Positions 24,606 to 33,242 of a stretch of DNA of 41,153 nt are shown one piece after another. Below the pieces are notes generated by a model that saw only the letters and a list, made by a program, of their open reading frames with translations, was not told the origin of the DNA and made no database searches. The DNA is from Agathobacter sp. (GTDB lineage: Bacteria; Bacillota; Clostridia; Lachnospirales; Lachnospiraceae): positions 1 through 41,153 of the forward strand of contig JALEZW010000002.1 of the NCBI GenBank assembly GCA_022772675.1, given 5' to 3'. The position numbers and the translations under genes are program-made. The stretch's first letter is position 1. Each line of letters opens with the position of its first letter.

Positions 24606-24634
24606 TTTACAAATGTGGCAAGGAATGATACAAT
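24606..24634 (+). promoter_or_regulatory. promoter of the coiled-coil protein gene
   Basis: TTTACA (24606-24611) and TACAAT (24629-24634) with a 17-bp spacer, 33 bp upstream of the start codon; GGAGG precedes the ATG. Confidence 0.7.
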
Positions 24635-24666
24635 AGTAAAAGAGTATATTACCGCGGAGGAACACA

Positions 24667-25491
24667 ATGGCAGGGTTATTGCTTGAATTGCGTCGCCAGA
24701 TTGCACGCAATCGAAGAAAAGATGCATATGGAAAACCGACGGATGCACAGGTACATAACGGCCGCCATAAGGATGATGATACAGGTGGCAAATCTAATGT
24801 GTCGGCTTCGCAGACTTTAAATGAGCCGGTCAAAAGTTTGAGGAAAGAAGAAACAGTCCAACAGGCTTCAGAGGGTAATATTCAGGAAAGGAACATTGAC
24901 GTTGTGAGCAAAGAAGATTTTTTACTAAGCCAGATAGATGAGTTCAGGGAACGCGCAAAGCAGTTACAGACACTGCTTAATTCCAGGGAATCTGAGGCAC
25001 AGGAACTTAAGACGCTTGTAGATGAGCGTCAGGAGAAGGCAGACGAGCTGGATCAGATTTTAAAGGAACGTCAGGAAAAGGCAGACGGCCTTACCGCTGA
25101 GGTAGAAAAACAGGTCGATATATTGATTGAAAAGGTTGCTGCCAAGATGGAAGAAATTGAAGCTTCCATGAAAGAGGATGTTGCAGATGGAAAGCGTTTG
25201 AACGAGGAAAAGGCGAAAGAGATTAAGGATACCCTTGCACAGATTGAAGAACAACTCACAGCAGCAAAGACAGAACTCTCTGATAAGGTGCATACGGAAA
25301 ATGTGAAGTGTTACCGTAATATATCTGATTTGTTCCGCGGCATGGAAGAGCGTCTGGACAAGCTTACTGTAGTAGACAATAAGCTGGGTACATTAAAAGT
25401 GATGGCACTGTCAGGTGTGATATTAGGTGGTATCAATTTGATTGCCCTGATTTTTGTTATGTTGATCAGCCTTGGTCTTATCCGTATTTAA
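24667..25491 (+). CDS. coiled-coil protein with C-terminal membrane anchor
   Basis: A 274-residue protein I cannot assign to a family. After a basic opening (LLLELRRQIARNRRKDAYG) and a polar linker comes a long coiled coil (about 85-230) with a clear internal tandem duplication of 14 residues: DERQEKADELDQIL (119-132) and KERQEKADGLTAEV (133-146). Only one hydrophobic helix is present, at the very end (about 244-272, GVILGGINLIALIFVMLISL), so the protein is tail-anchored with the coiled coil in the cytoplasm. It has its own promoter and terminator and lies between nifJ and the pyrophosphatase gene. Such proteins can tether or organise others at the membrane; no direct clue to a partner is visible. 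Confidence 0.7.
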   Translation: MAGLLLELRRQIARNRRKDAYGKPTDAQVHNGRHKDDDTGGKSNVSASQTLNEPVKSLRKEETVQQASEGNIQERNIDVVSKEDFLLSQIDEFRERAKQLQTLLNSRESEAQELKTLVDERQEKADELDQILKERQEKADGLTAEVEKQVDILIEKVAAKMEEIEASMKEDVADGKRLNEEKAKEIKDTLAQIEEQLTAAKTELSDKVHTENVKCYRNISDLFRGMEERLDKLTVVDNKLGTLKVMALSGVILGGINLIALIFVMLISLGLIRI

Positions 25492-25500
25492 AAATATAGC

Positions 25501-25531
25501 GCAATTCCCGGTACAGGGGATTGCTTTTTTT
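25501..25531 (+). terminator. terminator after the coiled-coil gene
   Basis: GCAATTCCC (25501-25509) pairs with GGGGATTGC (25516-25524) and is followed by eight T residues. It ends 36 bp before the pyrophosphatase start codon. Confidence 0.8.
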
Positions 25532-25566
25532 CTATAGAAATAGAAATACAGAAAGGATTACTTGTT

Positions 25567-27237
25567 ATGGCAAAGAAAGCAGTTTGGGTAGTGGGACATA
25601 AGCATCCGGATACGGATTCCATATGCGCTGCAATTACCTATGCAAATTTAAAAAATGAAATAGAAAAACGGTCTGGCGGAAACAGTACAGGACTTCAATA
25701 TATACCGAAACGTGCAGGCTCTGTCAGTGCGGAAACCGCATATGTGCTGGAGCGTTTTCACGTGGAGGCACCGGAGCTGATTACAGATGTGGGAACGCAG
25801 ATTAAAGATATTCATATGCGAAAGACGGAAGGGGTCAGCAGTCATATTTCCATGAAGAAAGCATGGGAAATGATGAAAATACTGGATGTGGTGACACTTC
25901 CTGTGGTTAATGAAAATAAGCTGGAAGGTCTTATTGTGACAGGGGATATTGCAAAATCCTATATGGATGTCTATGACACCACAATTCTTTCCACGGCAAG
26001 AACACAGTACAAAAACATTATAGAGACATTGGATGGACAGCTTCTTACAGGTAATGAGCATGCATATTTTGTAAAGGGAAAAGTCGTAATCGGAATTGGA
26101 ACTCCAGATGGAGTAACCTCTGCAATTGAGAGGGATGATCTTGTTATTATCGGGGACAGCGAGGAAAATCAGATGCGTGCCATTGCATCGGATTGCAGCT
26201 GTATGATCGTGACCAATGGATATGAGATCAGTCCGGAAGTGGTAGAAGCAGCAAAGGCACGGGAAATTGTGTTGATCAGCACGCCTTATGACACATTTAC
26301 TACTGCAAGACTAATCAATCAGAGCATTCCCATTAAATATTTTATGACAAAGAAGGACATTATCGGCTTTGATCTGGATGACTATGTGGATGATGTCAGA
26401 GAGACTGTGGCAAAAATCCGGCATCGGGATTTCCCAATCCTGGATGAAAATCAGAATTACGTGGGAATGTTTTCCCGTCGTAATTTGATGAAGGTAGATA
26501 AGAAGAAACTGATTCTTGTGGACCATAATGAGAAGTCCCAGGCAGTGACTAATATTGATGAGGCAGAAATTTTGGAGATTATTGACCATCACAGACTGGG
26601 AAGTTTAGAGACCATGGCACCTGTATATTTCAGGAATCAGCCTCTCGGCTGCACTTCCACAATTATCTATCAGATGTATCTGGAGCAGGGGGTGGACATT
26701 ACACCACAGATGGCGGGGCTCATGTGTTCGGCCATTCTTTCAGACACATTAATGTTTCGGTCGCCCACCTGTACGGAAGCAGATAAGGAGGCTGCTCTTC
26801 GCCTGGCAGAAATTGCAGAGGTAAAGGTGGAGGAACTTGCATCTGCCATGTTTGAGGCAGGAAGCAACTTTGCCAATAAGACGGAAACAGAAATCCTAAA
26901 TCAGGATTTTAAAATCTTTCATGCAGGGAATGTAAGCTTTGGTGTGGCACAGATCAGTGCCATGGGACGGACGGAACTGGATAAGGTTCAGAAAAGGGTA
27001 GAACCAAAGCTGGAAGAAATGATGGGAGAAAAACAAATCCAGATGATATTTGTGATGCTTACAGATATTCTGAACGAATCAACTTTTCTGATATACAAGG
27101 GAGAAGAAGCAGCACAGCTGGTGGCAGCAGCTTATAACTGTGCACCGTCTGCAGAGGGAATTATGCTTAAAAATGTGGTTTCCCGAAAAAAACAGCTGAT
27201 TCCGGCACTTATCAATACGCTGGCAGAGAGAAAGTAG
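25567..27237 (+). CDS. CBS-domain family II (Mn-dependent) inorganic pyrophosphatase
   Basis: A 556-residue family II PPase, which hydrolyses pyrophosphate and so pulls biosynthetic reactions forward. The DHH catalytic part is split: metal ligands are in VGHKHPDTDSICAA (about 9-22) and DHHRLGS (about 340-346), with DHHA2 at the end (about 460-550, containing SRKKQLIP). Between them is an insert with two CBS domains (about 70-125 and 255-310) around a DRTGG domain. In the known CBS-PPases this insert binds AMP, ADP or diadenosine polyphosphates and regulates activity; cytosolic. GAAAGGA precedes the ATG. dapF follows after 15 bp, so the two are probably co-transcribed. Confidence 0.95.
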   Translation: MAKKAVWVVGHKHPDTDSICAAITYANLKNEIEKRSGGNSTGLQYIPKRAGSVSAETAYVLERFHVEAPELITDVGTQIKDIHMRKTEGVSSHISMKKAWEMMKILDVVTLPVVNENKLEGLIVTGDIAKSYMDVYDTTILSTARTQYKNIIETLDGQLLTGNEHAYFVKGKVVIGIGTPDGVTSAIERDDLVIIGDSEENQMRAIASDCSCMIVTNGYEISPEVVEAAKAREIVLISTPYDTFTTARLINQSIPIKYFMTKKDIIGFDLDDYVDDVRETVAKIRHRDFPILDENQNYVGMFSRRNLMKVDKKKLILVDHNEKSQAVTNIDEAEILEIIDHHRLGSLETMAPVYFRNQPLGCTSTIIYQMYLEQGVDITPQMAGLMCSAILSDTLMFRSPTCTEADKEAALRLAEIAEVKVEELASAMFEAGSNFANKTETEILNQDFKIFHAGNVSFGVAQISAMGRTELDKVQKRVEPKLEEMMGEKQIQMIFVMLTDILNESTFLIYKGEEAAQLVAAAYNCAPSAEGIMLKNVVSRKKQLIPALINTLAERK

Positions 27238-27252
27238 GAAAGGGGTTGTATT

Positions 27253-28080
27253 ATGGAATTTACAAAAATGCAGGGATGCGGAAATGATTATGTATATGTA
27301 GATTTATTTAAGGAAAAAATAGAGAATCCGGCAAAGCTTTCGATTGCAGTGAGTGACCGCCATTTTGGAATTGGCTCAGACGGACTTATTACCATTGGCC
27401 CTTCTGAGACTGCTGATTTTCAGATGCATATTTATAATGCGGATGGGTCGGAAGCTGAGATGTGTGGAAACGGAGTCCGGTGTGTTGCAAAATATGTGTA
27501 TGACCATGGTTTAACAGATCAAACGGAAATCACTGTGGAAACAGGGGCGGGAATAAAGACATTACTGTTAACGGTAGAAAATAAAAAAGTATCACAGGTT
27601 CGTGTGGATATGGGAGAGCCAATCTTAAATCCGGAATTAATTCCTGTTGAAGCTGATGGAGATACTGTAATTGATGAGAAGATTTATGTAGATGGAAAGG
27701 AATGGCATATGACCTGTGTATCCATGGGAAATCCACATGCTGTTGTATTCGTTGAGGATACGGATGCTTTTGAACTGGGAAAATATGGTCCCCAGTTTGA
27801 GAATCACCCGCGTTTTCCTAAGAGGACGAATGTGGAATTTGTCCATGTCATCTCCAGGACAGAAGCATCCATGCGTGTGTGGGAACGCGGTTCGGCAGAG
27901 ACTTTAGCCTGCGGAACCGGAACCTGTGCTTCGGTCATGGCATGTATATTGAATCATAAAACGGAAAATAAAGTGCTGGTTCATTTACGGGGCGGAGATT
28001 TGACGATAGAGTATGATCCCAAGAGTAATCACATTTTTATGACAGGACCAGCGGTTGAGGTTTTTCATGGCACATTCTGA
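27253..28080 (+). CDS. dapF: diaminopimelate epimerase
   Basis: A 275-residue DapF, which converts LL-DAP to meso-DAP for peptidoglycan and lysine. The two catalytic cysteines are in GSEAEMCGNGVRC (about residue 71) and ACGTGTCA (about 219), both present. The opening FTKMQGCGNDYVYVD is typical. It lies between the pyrophosphatase and murE, which uses meso-DAP: a metabolic link. The 108-bp gap to murE holds only a 30-codon frame of no evident coding value. Confidence 0.97.
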   Translation: MEFTKMQGCGNDYVYVDLFKEKIENPAKLSIAVSDRHFGIGSDGLITIGPSETADFQMHIYNADGSEAEMCGNGVRCVAKYVYDHGLTDQTEITVETGAGIKTLLLTVENKKVSQVRVDMGEPILNPELIPVEADGDTVIDEKIYVDGKEWHMTCVSMGNPHAVVFVEDTDAFELGKYGPQFENHPRFPKRTNVEFVHVISRTEASMRVWERGSAETLACGTGTCASVMACILNHKTENKVLVHLRGGDLTIEYDPKSNHIFMTGPAVEVFHGTF

Positions 28081-28188
28081 TTCGATTATTCAGAAACAAA
28101 GGGATGAGCTGCTGGTGCGTGGTATGAAGGGCATATCAGAACAGAATTGCCTGAAGTGATTGAGAAACATAAAAGAGGTAGAAAATAA

Positions 28189-29661
28189 ATGAAAATTAAA
28201 CAATTACTTGAAGATCTGCAATATGAAGTGCTGGCCGGGAATGTTGAAACGGATATTTCTACGCTGGTCTATGATTCCAGAAAAGTAGTGGAGGGTTCCG
28301 TTTTTGTGTGTATCAGTGGCAGCGTGAGAGATGCCCATGATTTTATTCCGGACGTTGCCCGGAAGGGGGCTGCCGCAGTGGTTGTGGAAAAAAATGTTCC
28401 ATTGATCGAAGGACTGACTTATATTAAAGTAGAAGATACACGCCTTGCCCTTGCCTGCATGTCGGCCGCTTATTTTGGTCATCCGGCTCAAAAATTAAAG
28501 ACAATTGGAATAACTGGCACGAAGGGAAAGACCACCACCACATATATGGTAAAATCCATTCTGGAATCAGCCGGGATTAAGACCGGCCTGATTGGTACGA
28601 TTGAGGCTGTGATTGGAGATAAGAAAATACCATCTGCCAATACAACTCCGGAATCCTACCGGGTGCAGGAACTGTTTAGGGAGATGGTGGATGCAGGTCT
28701 TGATGCAGTGGTGATGGAGGTATCCTCCCAGGCTCTGATGCTTCACCGGGTATCCGGTTTTACCTTTGATATCGGGGTGTTTACTAATCTTGAACCGGAT
28801 CATATCGGGGAAAATGAACATAAGGATTTTGCGGACTATATGCACTGTAAGAGTCTTTTATTCCAGCAATGCAGACATGGAATTTTTAATGGAGACAGTG
28901 AACATTTAAGTGGAATTTTAGAGGGACATACCTGTACCGTGGAGACTTTTGGATGCGGGGCGGATAATGATTTAAGGGCAGAAAATATTGAACTTAAGAA
29001 AGAACATGGGGCTCTTGGCGTTTGCTATCATGTCAGCGGGGAGATGGATTTTGATGTGGAAGTGAATGTGCCTGGAAGTTTTTCTGTATACAATTCCCTG
29101 ACTGCAATTGCAATCTGTCATCATTTTGGAATTAAGGAGGAAAAAATCAAACAGGCGCTCCTGCATGTTAGTGTCAAGGGACGAATTGAGATTGTACCGG
29201 TTACCAAGCGATATACGCTGATGATAGACTATGCACATAATGCAATGGCTTTAGAGAGTCTGTTAACGACTTTAAAAGAGTATGAGCCGGGTCGACTGGT
29301 ATGTCTTTTTGGCTGTGGAGGGAACCGCGCAAAGTCCCGCCGTTATGAGATGGGAGAGGTTTCTTCCAGGCTTGCTGATCTCACTGTGGTTACATCGGAT
29401 AATCCAAGAAATGAGGAACCGATGGATATCATAAATGACATTTTAGAGGGAGTGCATAAGGCCGATGGGGACTACGTGACAATTCCGGATAGAAAAGAGG
29501 CGATTGCCTACTGCATGAAGCATGCAGTAGATGGGGATATTGTTGTCCTTGCGGGAAAAGGGCATGAAGACTATCAGGAAATTAAAGGGGTCAAGCATCA
29601 TATGGATGAGAGAGAACTAATTGCAGAAATTATAAAAGAAAATCCGGATTTAAAATTATAA
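28189..29661 (+). CDS. murE: UDP-MurNAc-tripeptide synthetase (meso-DAP-adding) MurE
   Basis: A 490-residue Mur ligase that adds the third amino acid to UDP-MurNAc-L-Ala-D-Glu in peptidoglycan synthesis. The P-loop is TGTKGKTTTT (about 110-119); the central domain has VMEVSSQALML and the carbamylated-lysine loop near MHCKSLLF. The amino-acid specificity loop reads DNPRNEEP (about 403-410); DNPR is the signature for meso-diaminopimelate rather than lysine. That fits dapF upstream. AGAGGT precedes the ATG. A structured non-coding element starts about 20 bp after the stop. Confidence 0.95.
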   Translation: MKIKQLLEDLQYEVLAGNVETDISTLVYDSRKVVEGSVFVCISGSVRDAHDFIPDVARKGAAAVVVEKNVPLIEGLTYIKVEDTRLALACMSAAYFGHPAQKLKTIGITGTKGKTTTTYMVKSILESAGIKTGLIGTIEAVIGDKKIPSANTTPESYRVQELFREMVDAGLDAVVMEVSSQALMLHRVSGFTFDIGVFTNLEPDHIGENEHKDFADYMHCKSLLFQQCRHGIFNGDSEHLSGILEGHTCTVETFGCGADNDLRAENIELKKEHGALGVCYHVSGEMDFDVEVNVPGSFSVYNSLTAIAICHHFGIKEEKIKQALLHVSVKGRIEIVPVTKRYTLMIDYAHNAMALESLLTTLKEYEPGRLVCLFGCGGNRAKSRRYEMGEVSSRLADLTVVTSDNPRNEEPMDIINDILEGVHKADGDYVTIPDRKEAIAYCMKHAVDGDIVVLAGKGHEDYQEIKGVKHHMDERELIAEIIKENPDLKL

Positions 29662-29680
29662 GTGACTATTTAGCCCCGTA

Positions 29681-29836
29681 GAATATGATAAGCAGAATCG
29701 TCATGCTTGCATGTAAGAGGCTGCTTATCTTATTCGTAAGGTGGCTCGAATAGAGTCACCGCCCCATGTATGAGCAAAATTAGCTGCGAAGCAGCGGGAA
29801 AGCACGTGAAACGTGCGGTTTTGCGAATGCATGGGG
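29681..29836 (+). ncRNA. complex structured element (candidate RNA or leader)
   Basis: The sequence folds into three successive elements without strain. (a) GAATA-T-GATAAGCAG (29681-29695) pairs with CTGCTTATC-T-TATTC (29721-29735): 14 pairs and one mismatch, with CATGC/GCATG inside its loop. (b) GGTGGCTC-gaata-GAGTCACC (29740-29760). (c) A nested multibranch: CCCCATG (29762-29768) with CATGGGG (29830-29836); inside it GCAAAA (29774-29779) with TTTTGC (29819-29824); inside that GCTGC-gaa-GCAGC (29783-29795) and GCACGT-gaa-ACGTGC (29802-29816). A single-stranded GGGAAA joins the last two. The element fills the gap between murE and the flavin-reductase-like gene and ends 32 bp before that gene's start. 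It matches no riboswitch I know. It could be a regulatory leader, an independent RNA or a mobile palindrome. Confidence 0.7.
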
Positions 29837-29868
29837 GAGGGGGCATAAAATTATAAGGGAGTGAAACA

Positions 29869-30438
29869 ATGGGAAAACAAAATTGGAAAGCCGGTAATAT
29901 GCTAAATCCTGTTCCGGCAGTGATGGTGACTGTGGCAGATGAGGATGGCAGGGCAAATATCATAACGGTAGCCTGGGCAGGAACCGTCTGCACCAATCCG
30001 CCGATGGTTTCCATTTCTGTGCGTCCCTCCCGGTATTCCTATGACATCATTCAAAGAACCGGTGAGTTTGTCATCAATCTGACGAATGAAAAGCTGGTAC
30101 GCTCATGTGATTACTGTGGTGTGGTAAGCGGAAGAGATGTGGACAAATTCAAAGAAACCGGACTTACTCCCTTTCCGATGGAACATGTGAAAGTTCCGGG
30201 GATTGCAGAGAGCCCGGTCTGTATTGCCTGTCGCGTGACGGATACAAAACTGCTTGGCAGCCATAGGATGTTTCTTGCAGAGGTTCTGGGAGTCACAGTA
30301 GATGATTCCTATCTGGATGAGACTGGAAAGTTTCTGATCAACGAATCCGGTCTCATCATGTATTCCCATGGGGAATATTTTTCACTTGGGAAAAAACTTG
30401 GAAAATTTGGCTTTAGTATTCAAAAAGATAAAGCTTGA
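29869..30438 (+). CDS. flavin reductase-like FMN-binding protein
   Basis: A 189-residue protein of the flavin-reductase-like (FMN-binding split barrel) family. The FMN-binding parts are visible: PAVMVTVADEDGRANIITVA (about 16-35), then PPMVSISVRPSRYSYDII and GEFVINLTNEKLV. The conserved cysteines (VRSCDYCGVVSGRDVDKF) and the LGSHRMFLAEVLGV part match the anaerobe branch. Such proteins bind FMN and pass electrons or reduce small substrates; the substrate here is unknown. GGGAG lies about 8 bases before the ATG. The structured element at 29681-29836 directly precedes it and could control it. Confidence 0.85.
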   Translation: MGKQNWKAGNMLNPVPAVMVTVADEDGRANIITVAWAGTVCTNPPMVSISVRPSRYSYDIIQRTGEFVINLTNEKLVRSCDYCGVVSGRDVDKFKETGLTPFPMEHVKVPGIAESPVCIACRVTDTKLLGSHRMFLAEVLGVTVDDSYLDETGKFLINESGLIMYSHGEYFSLGKKLGKFGFSIQKDKA

Positions 30439-30456
30439 TTTGATTAAAATCGCCCA

Positions 30457-30972
30457 TTATTGAAGAAGAAGATCCATCAGTAATGCATATACATCTTCGT
30501 TTAAATTTTTCCAGTTATTGCAGATGGTTTCGGCCTGCTCTTTTGTGGAGACACTTATGGTTAAATCAATAAGTGGGGCTCCGTCAGAGCGGACCTGGCA
30601 GCGTACTGCATATTTCTGATAGGTGGTTTTGTAGTAGTCTGCCAGAATGGAATTTTCCTGACGCAGTTCTAATTTATTCTGTTCAAAAAATTTTAGCACA
30701 TCAGATTTTATTTCTTCATTTAATTTGTCTTCGAAAAAGCATAAAGTCTCTTTTCCGGCGGCGGTAAGAGAGTATTGGGTATTGCTGTGGGTTGGCTCTG
30801 TCAGAATAAGATCCGTATCTGTCAGATCCTTTAATACTTCCTGTACTCTAAAGTAATCTGTGTATTCATGCTCCAGAAAAAAATCAGAAATTTGCGTATT
30901 TGTAAGTGGAAATCCTGCCTTGTCAAGCATATATAAAATCGTAAGTTTATAAATTGTGAATGGTTCAGCCAT
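30457..30972 (-). CDS. DUF4364 winged-helix-like protein
   Basis: A 171-residue protein of the DUF4364 family, widespread in Clostridia. The first 80 residues look like a winged helix: IYKLTILYMLDKAGFPLTNT, then QISDFFLEHEYTDYFRVQEVL and LTEPTHSNTQYSLTAAGKET. The second half is an alpha/beta domain (YAVRCQVRSDGAPLIDLTIS). The role is probably DNA-binding regulation, not proven. Its start overlaps the end of the radical SAM gene by 8 bp, so it is the last gene of the malic enzyme operon. Confidence 0.88.
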   Translation of the reverse strand: MAEPFTIYKLTILYMLDKAGFPLTNTQISDFFLEHEYTDYFRVQEVLKDLTDTDLILTEPTHSNTQYSLTAAGKETLCFFEDKLNEEIKSDVLKFFEQNKLELRQENSILADYYKTTYQKYAVRCQVRSDGAPLIDLTISVSTKEQAETICNNWKNLNEDVYALLMDLLLQ

Positions 30973-31885
30973 GAAAAAGTTCTCCTTGTCTGGTATTACG
31001 TTCTTTCATTCGATGGTGAATGGTATTTAGTATGCGTTTTTTATCTGTACTCCAGGAAGGAGCAATCAGTAATTTTCGGGGACCGTCGCCTGTGAGCCGG
31101 TGGATGACCATATTGGGAGGAAGAAGCTCCAGACAGTCGATTACCAAATCACAGTATTCTTCCAGCGACATAATGGGAAACGGATTTTTTTCATAGGTAT
31201 CTGCCAGTGCTGTACCCTGCAGGACATGAAGCAGCTGCAGTTTGACTCCGGATATTGGAAGTGCTGCAATGTGGCGGATGGTCTCTTTCATCATATCAGG
31301 TGTTTCACCCGGAAATCCAAGTATGACATGGACAACTACGGAGATACCACGGGCTGAGAGCGCATATACTGCAGCATCAAACTGATTTACAGTAGTGTGA
31401 GTGTTCATCTGTATAAGCGTCCGCTCGTGAATGCTCTGTAAACCCAGTTCAATCCATACCGGCTTCTTTTGGTTAAGAGAAGCCAGCAGGGAAAGAACGG
31501 GGTCCGGAAGACAGTCGCTTCTGGTTCCAACGGAAAGTGCCACGATCTCATCCGGTTCCATTGCCTCTGTAAAAAGCTGCTGCAGTCGTTGGACGGAGGC
31601 ATAGGTGTTGGTAAAGGATTGAAAATAGGCAATAAATTTTTTGCAGGCAGTTTTCTTCTGTATGAGGGTTTTGGCCTGTTGAATCTGTTCTGAAACAGGA
31701 AGTACTGCATCTGCTGCAAAATCCCCGGAGCCTCCTTCACTGCAGAAGGCACATCCACCGTAAGCGAGGGTGCCGTCACGGTTTGGACAGGTCATGCCCC
31801 CGCTTAAACTGAGACGGTATACTTTTTCTCCGAATGTTTCCTGACAAAAATCATTTAGAGAATAATACCGGTTAGTCTGCGGCAT
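30965..31885 (-). CDS. TIGR01212 family radical SAM protein (YhcC-like)
   Basis: A 306-residue radical SAM protein. The cluster motif has the family's long spacing: MTCPNRDGTLAYGGCAFC (about 28-48). Other typical blocks are GTRSDCLPDPVL, ELGLQSIHERTL and VHVILGFPGETPDMM. The reaction is unknown; E. coli YhcC is the named relative. The start overlaps the malic enzyme stop by 14 bp and lacks a separate ribosome-binding site, so translation is coupled. The order malic enzyme - radical SAM - DUF4364, all overlapping, suggests one transcript. Confidence 0.9.
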   Translation of the reverse strand: MPQTNRYYSLNDFCQETFGEKVYRLSLSGGMTCPNRDGTLAYGGCAFCSEGGSGDFAADAVLPVSEQIQQAKTLIQKKTACKKFIAYFQSFTNTYASVQRLQQLFTEAMEPDEIVALSVGTRSDCLPDPVLSLLASLNQKKPVWIELGLQSIHERTLIQMNTHTTVNQFDAAVYALSARGISVVVHVILGFPGETPDMMKETIRHIAALPISGVKLQLLHVLQGTALADTYEKNPFPIMSLEEYCDLVIDCLELLPPNMVIHRLTGDGPRKLLIAPSWSTDKKRILNTIHHRMKERNTRQGELFHG

Positions 31886-33026
31886 GGGATTTTACGGCCT
31901 GACTTACGACCTCAGCTACACGTGGGTCAAAAGCTTCGGGCATAATAAAGTCTTCATTTAATTCATCATCTGATACCAGGGCAGCTAATGCTTCAGCAGC
32001 GGCAAGCTTCATTTCTTCCGTAATCTGTTTTGCGTGTGCCTCCAGTGCACCCCGGAAAATTCCAGGGAATGCAATGACATTATTTACCTGGTTCGGGAAG
32101 TCACTTCGTCCGGTTCCCACAACTTTCGCACCGGCGGCCTTTGCCACATCCGGCATAATTTCCGGTATGGGATTTGCCATGGCAAAGAGGATGGCATCCT
32201 TGTTCATGGAAGATACCATTTCAGGAGTTACAATATTCGGGGCGGATACACCCACAAAGATGTCTGCACCGCAAAGGGCATCTGCAAGGGTTCCGGTCTT
32301 GTTTTCCAGATTGGTTACCTCCGTCATCTTTTTCTGCATCCAGTTTAAATTCGGGTAATCTTTTCCTATAATTCCCTCGCGGTCGCACATTGTAATATGT
32401 TTAAACCCATAGGTAAGTAAAAGTCTGGTGATGGCAACACCGGCAGAACCGGCCCCGTTCACTACCACCCGGCAGTCCTCTTTTTTCTTTCCGGTTACCC
32501 GCAGACCATTGATGATTCCGGCAAGAACCACAATGGCAGTGCCATGCTGGTCGTCATGGAAAACAGGTATATCAAGGATTTCTTTTAAACGTTCTTCGAT
32601 TTCAAAGCAGCGTGGGGCGGAAATATCCTCTAAGTTGATTCCGCCGAAGCCCGGTGCGATGTTTTTGACTGCCTGGATGATTTCCTCGGTATCCTGGGTG
32701 TCAAGGCAGATGGGCACAGCATTGACGTTTCCAAACTCCTTAAACAGAACGCACTTTCCCTCCATGACAGGCATGGCTGCATAAGGTCCGATATTTCCAA
32801 GTCCGAGAACGGCACTTCCGTCTGAGACAACGGCTACAGTGTTTGATTTCCAGGTATAAGTGTAGGCAGCGGATTTATCCTCTGCAATCACCTTACAGGG
32901 CTCTGCAACACCCGGGGTATATGCGATGGCCAGGTCTTCCCGGGTCTGTACCTTTGATTTTGCAGTCGTTTCCAGTTTTCCGTTCCACTCTTTATGGCAC
33001 GCAAGTGCCTTTTCCTTGATGTCCAT
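31872..33026 (-). CDS. NAD(P)-dependent malic enzyme (short bacterial form)
   Basis: A 384-residue malic enzyme, which oxidatively decarboxylates malate to pyruvate. The active-site tyrosine and surroundings are in LAIAYTPGVAEPCKVI (about 32-47); the metal and substrate part is SDGSAVLGLGNIGPYAAMPV, then EDISAPRCFEIEERLKE and VFHDDQHGTAIV. The Rossmann fold reads VVNGAGSAGVAITRLL (about 187). Length fits the short single-domain bacterial type without a phosphotransacetylase extension. AAGGAG lies 7 bases before the ATG. First gene of the minus-strand operon; it supplies pyruvate of the kind used by PFOR. Confidence 0.95.
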   Translation of the reverse strand: MDIKEKALACHKEWNGKLETTAKSKVQTREDLAIAYTPGVAEPCKVIAEDKSAAYTYTWKSNTVAVVSDGSAVLGLGNIGPYAAMPVMEGKCVLFKEFGNVNAVPICLDTQDTEEIIQAVKNIAPGFGGINLEDISAPRCFEIEERLKEILDIPVFHDDQHGTAIVVLAGIINGLRVTGKKKEDCRVVVNGAGSAGVAITRLLLTYGFKHITMCDREGIIGKDYPNLNWMQKKMTEVTNLENKTGTLADALCGADIFVGVSAPNIVTPEMVSSMNKDAILFAMANPIPEIMPDVAKAAGAKVVGTGRSDFPNQVNNVIAFPGIFRGALEAHAKQITEEMKLAAAEALAALVSDDELNEDFIMPEAFDPRVAEVVSQAVKSHAAD

Positions 33027-33242
33027 TCAAATTCTCCTTTATCTTTTGCCACTGTTTATACAGTAACATTCTTTTCCTATCACGATACCATTCTTAAAAA
33101 AGAAAAAAAAGACTTCCTATTTTGCAAAAATTAGTGTATAATGAGTTTATTAAAAAATTAATTGAAACTATTCACAGTCGTTTCTGACAGTTATCCCAGG
33201 TGAATAATCGTGATATTTTCATAAAAATTAAGGAGTGAAAGA

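Noticed and set aside
28067-28159. 30-codon frame between dapF and murE
   Set aside because: It overlaps the end of dapF, has no ribosome-binding site and no recognisable pattern.
29681-29836. Group II intron domain V/VI remnant or FMN riboswitch
   Set aside because: The GAGC...GAAA...CGTGCGGTT similarity to domain V is partial and the helix lengths do not fit; none of the conserved FMN riboswitch segments is present despite the flavin-related gene downstream.
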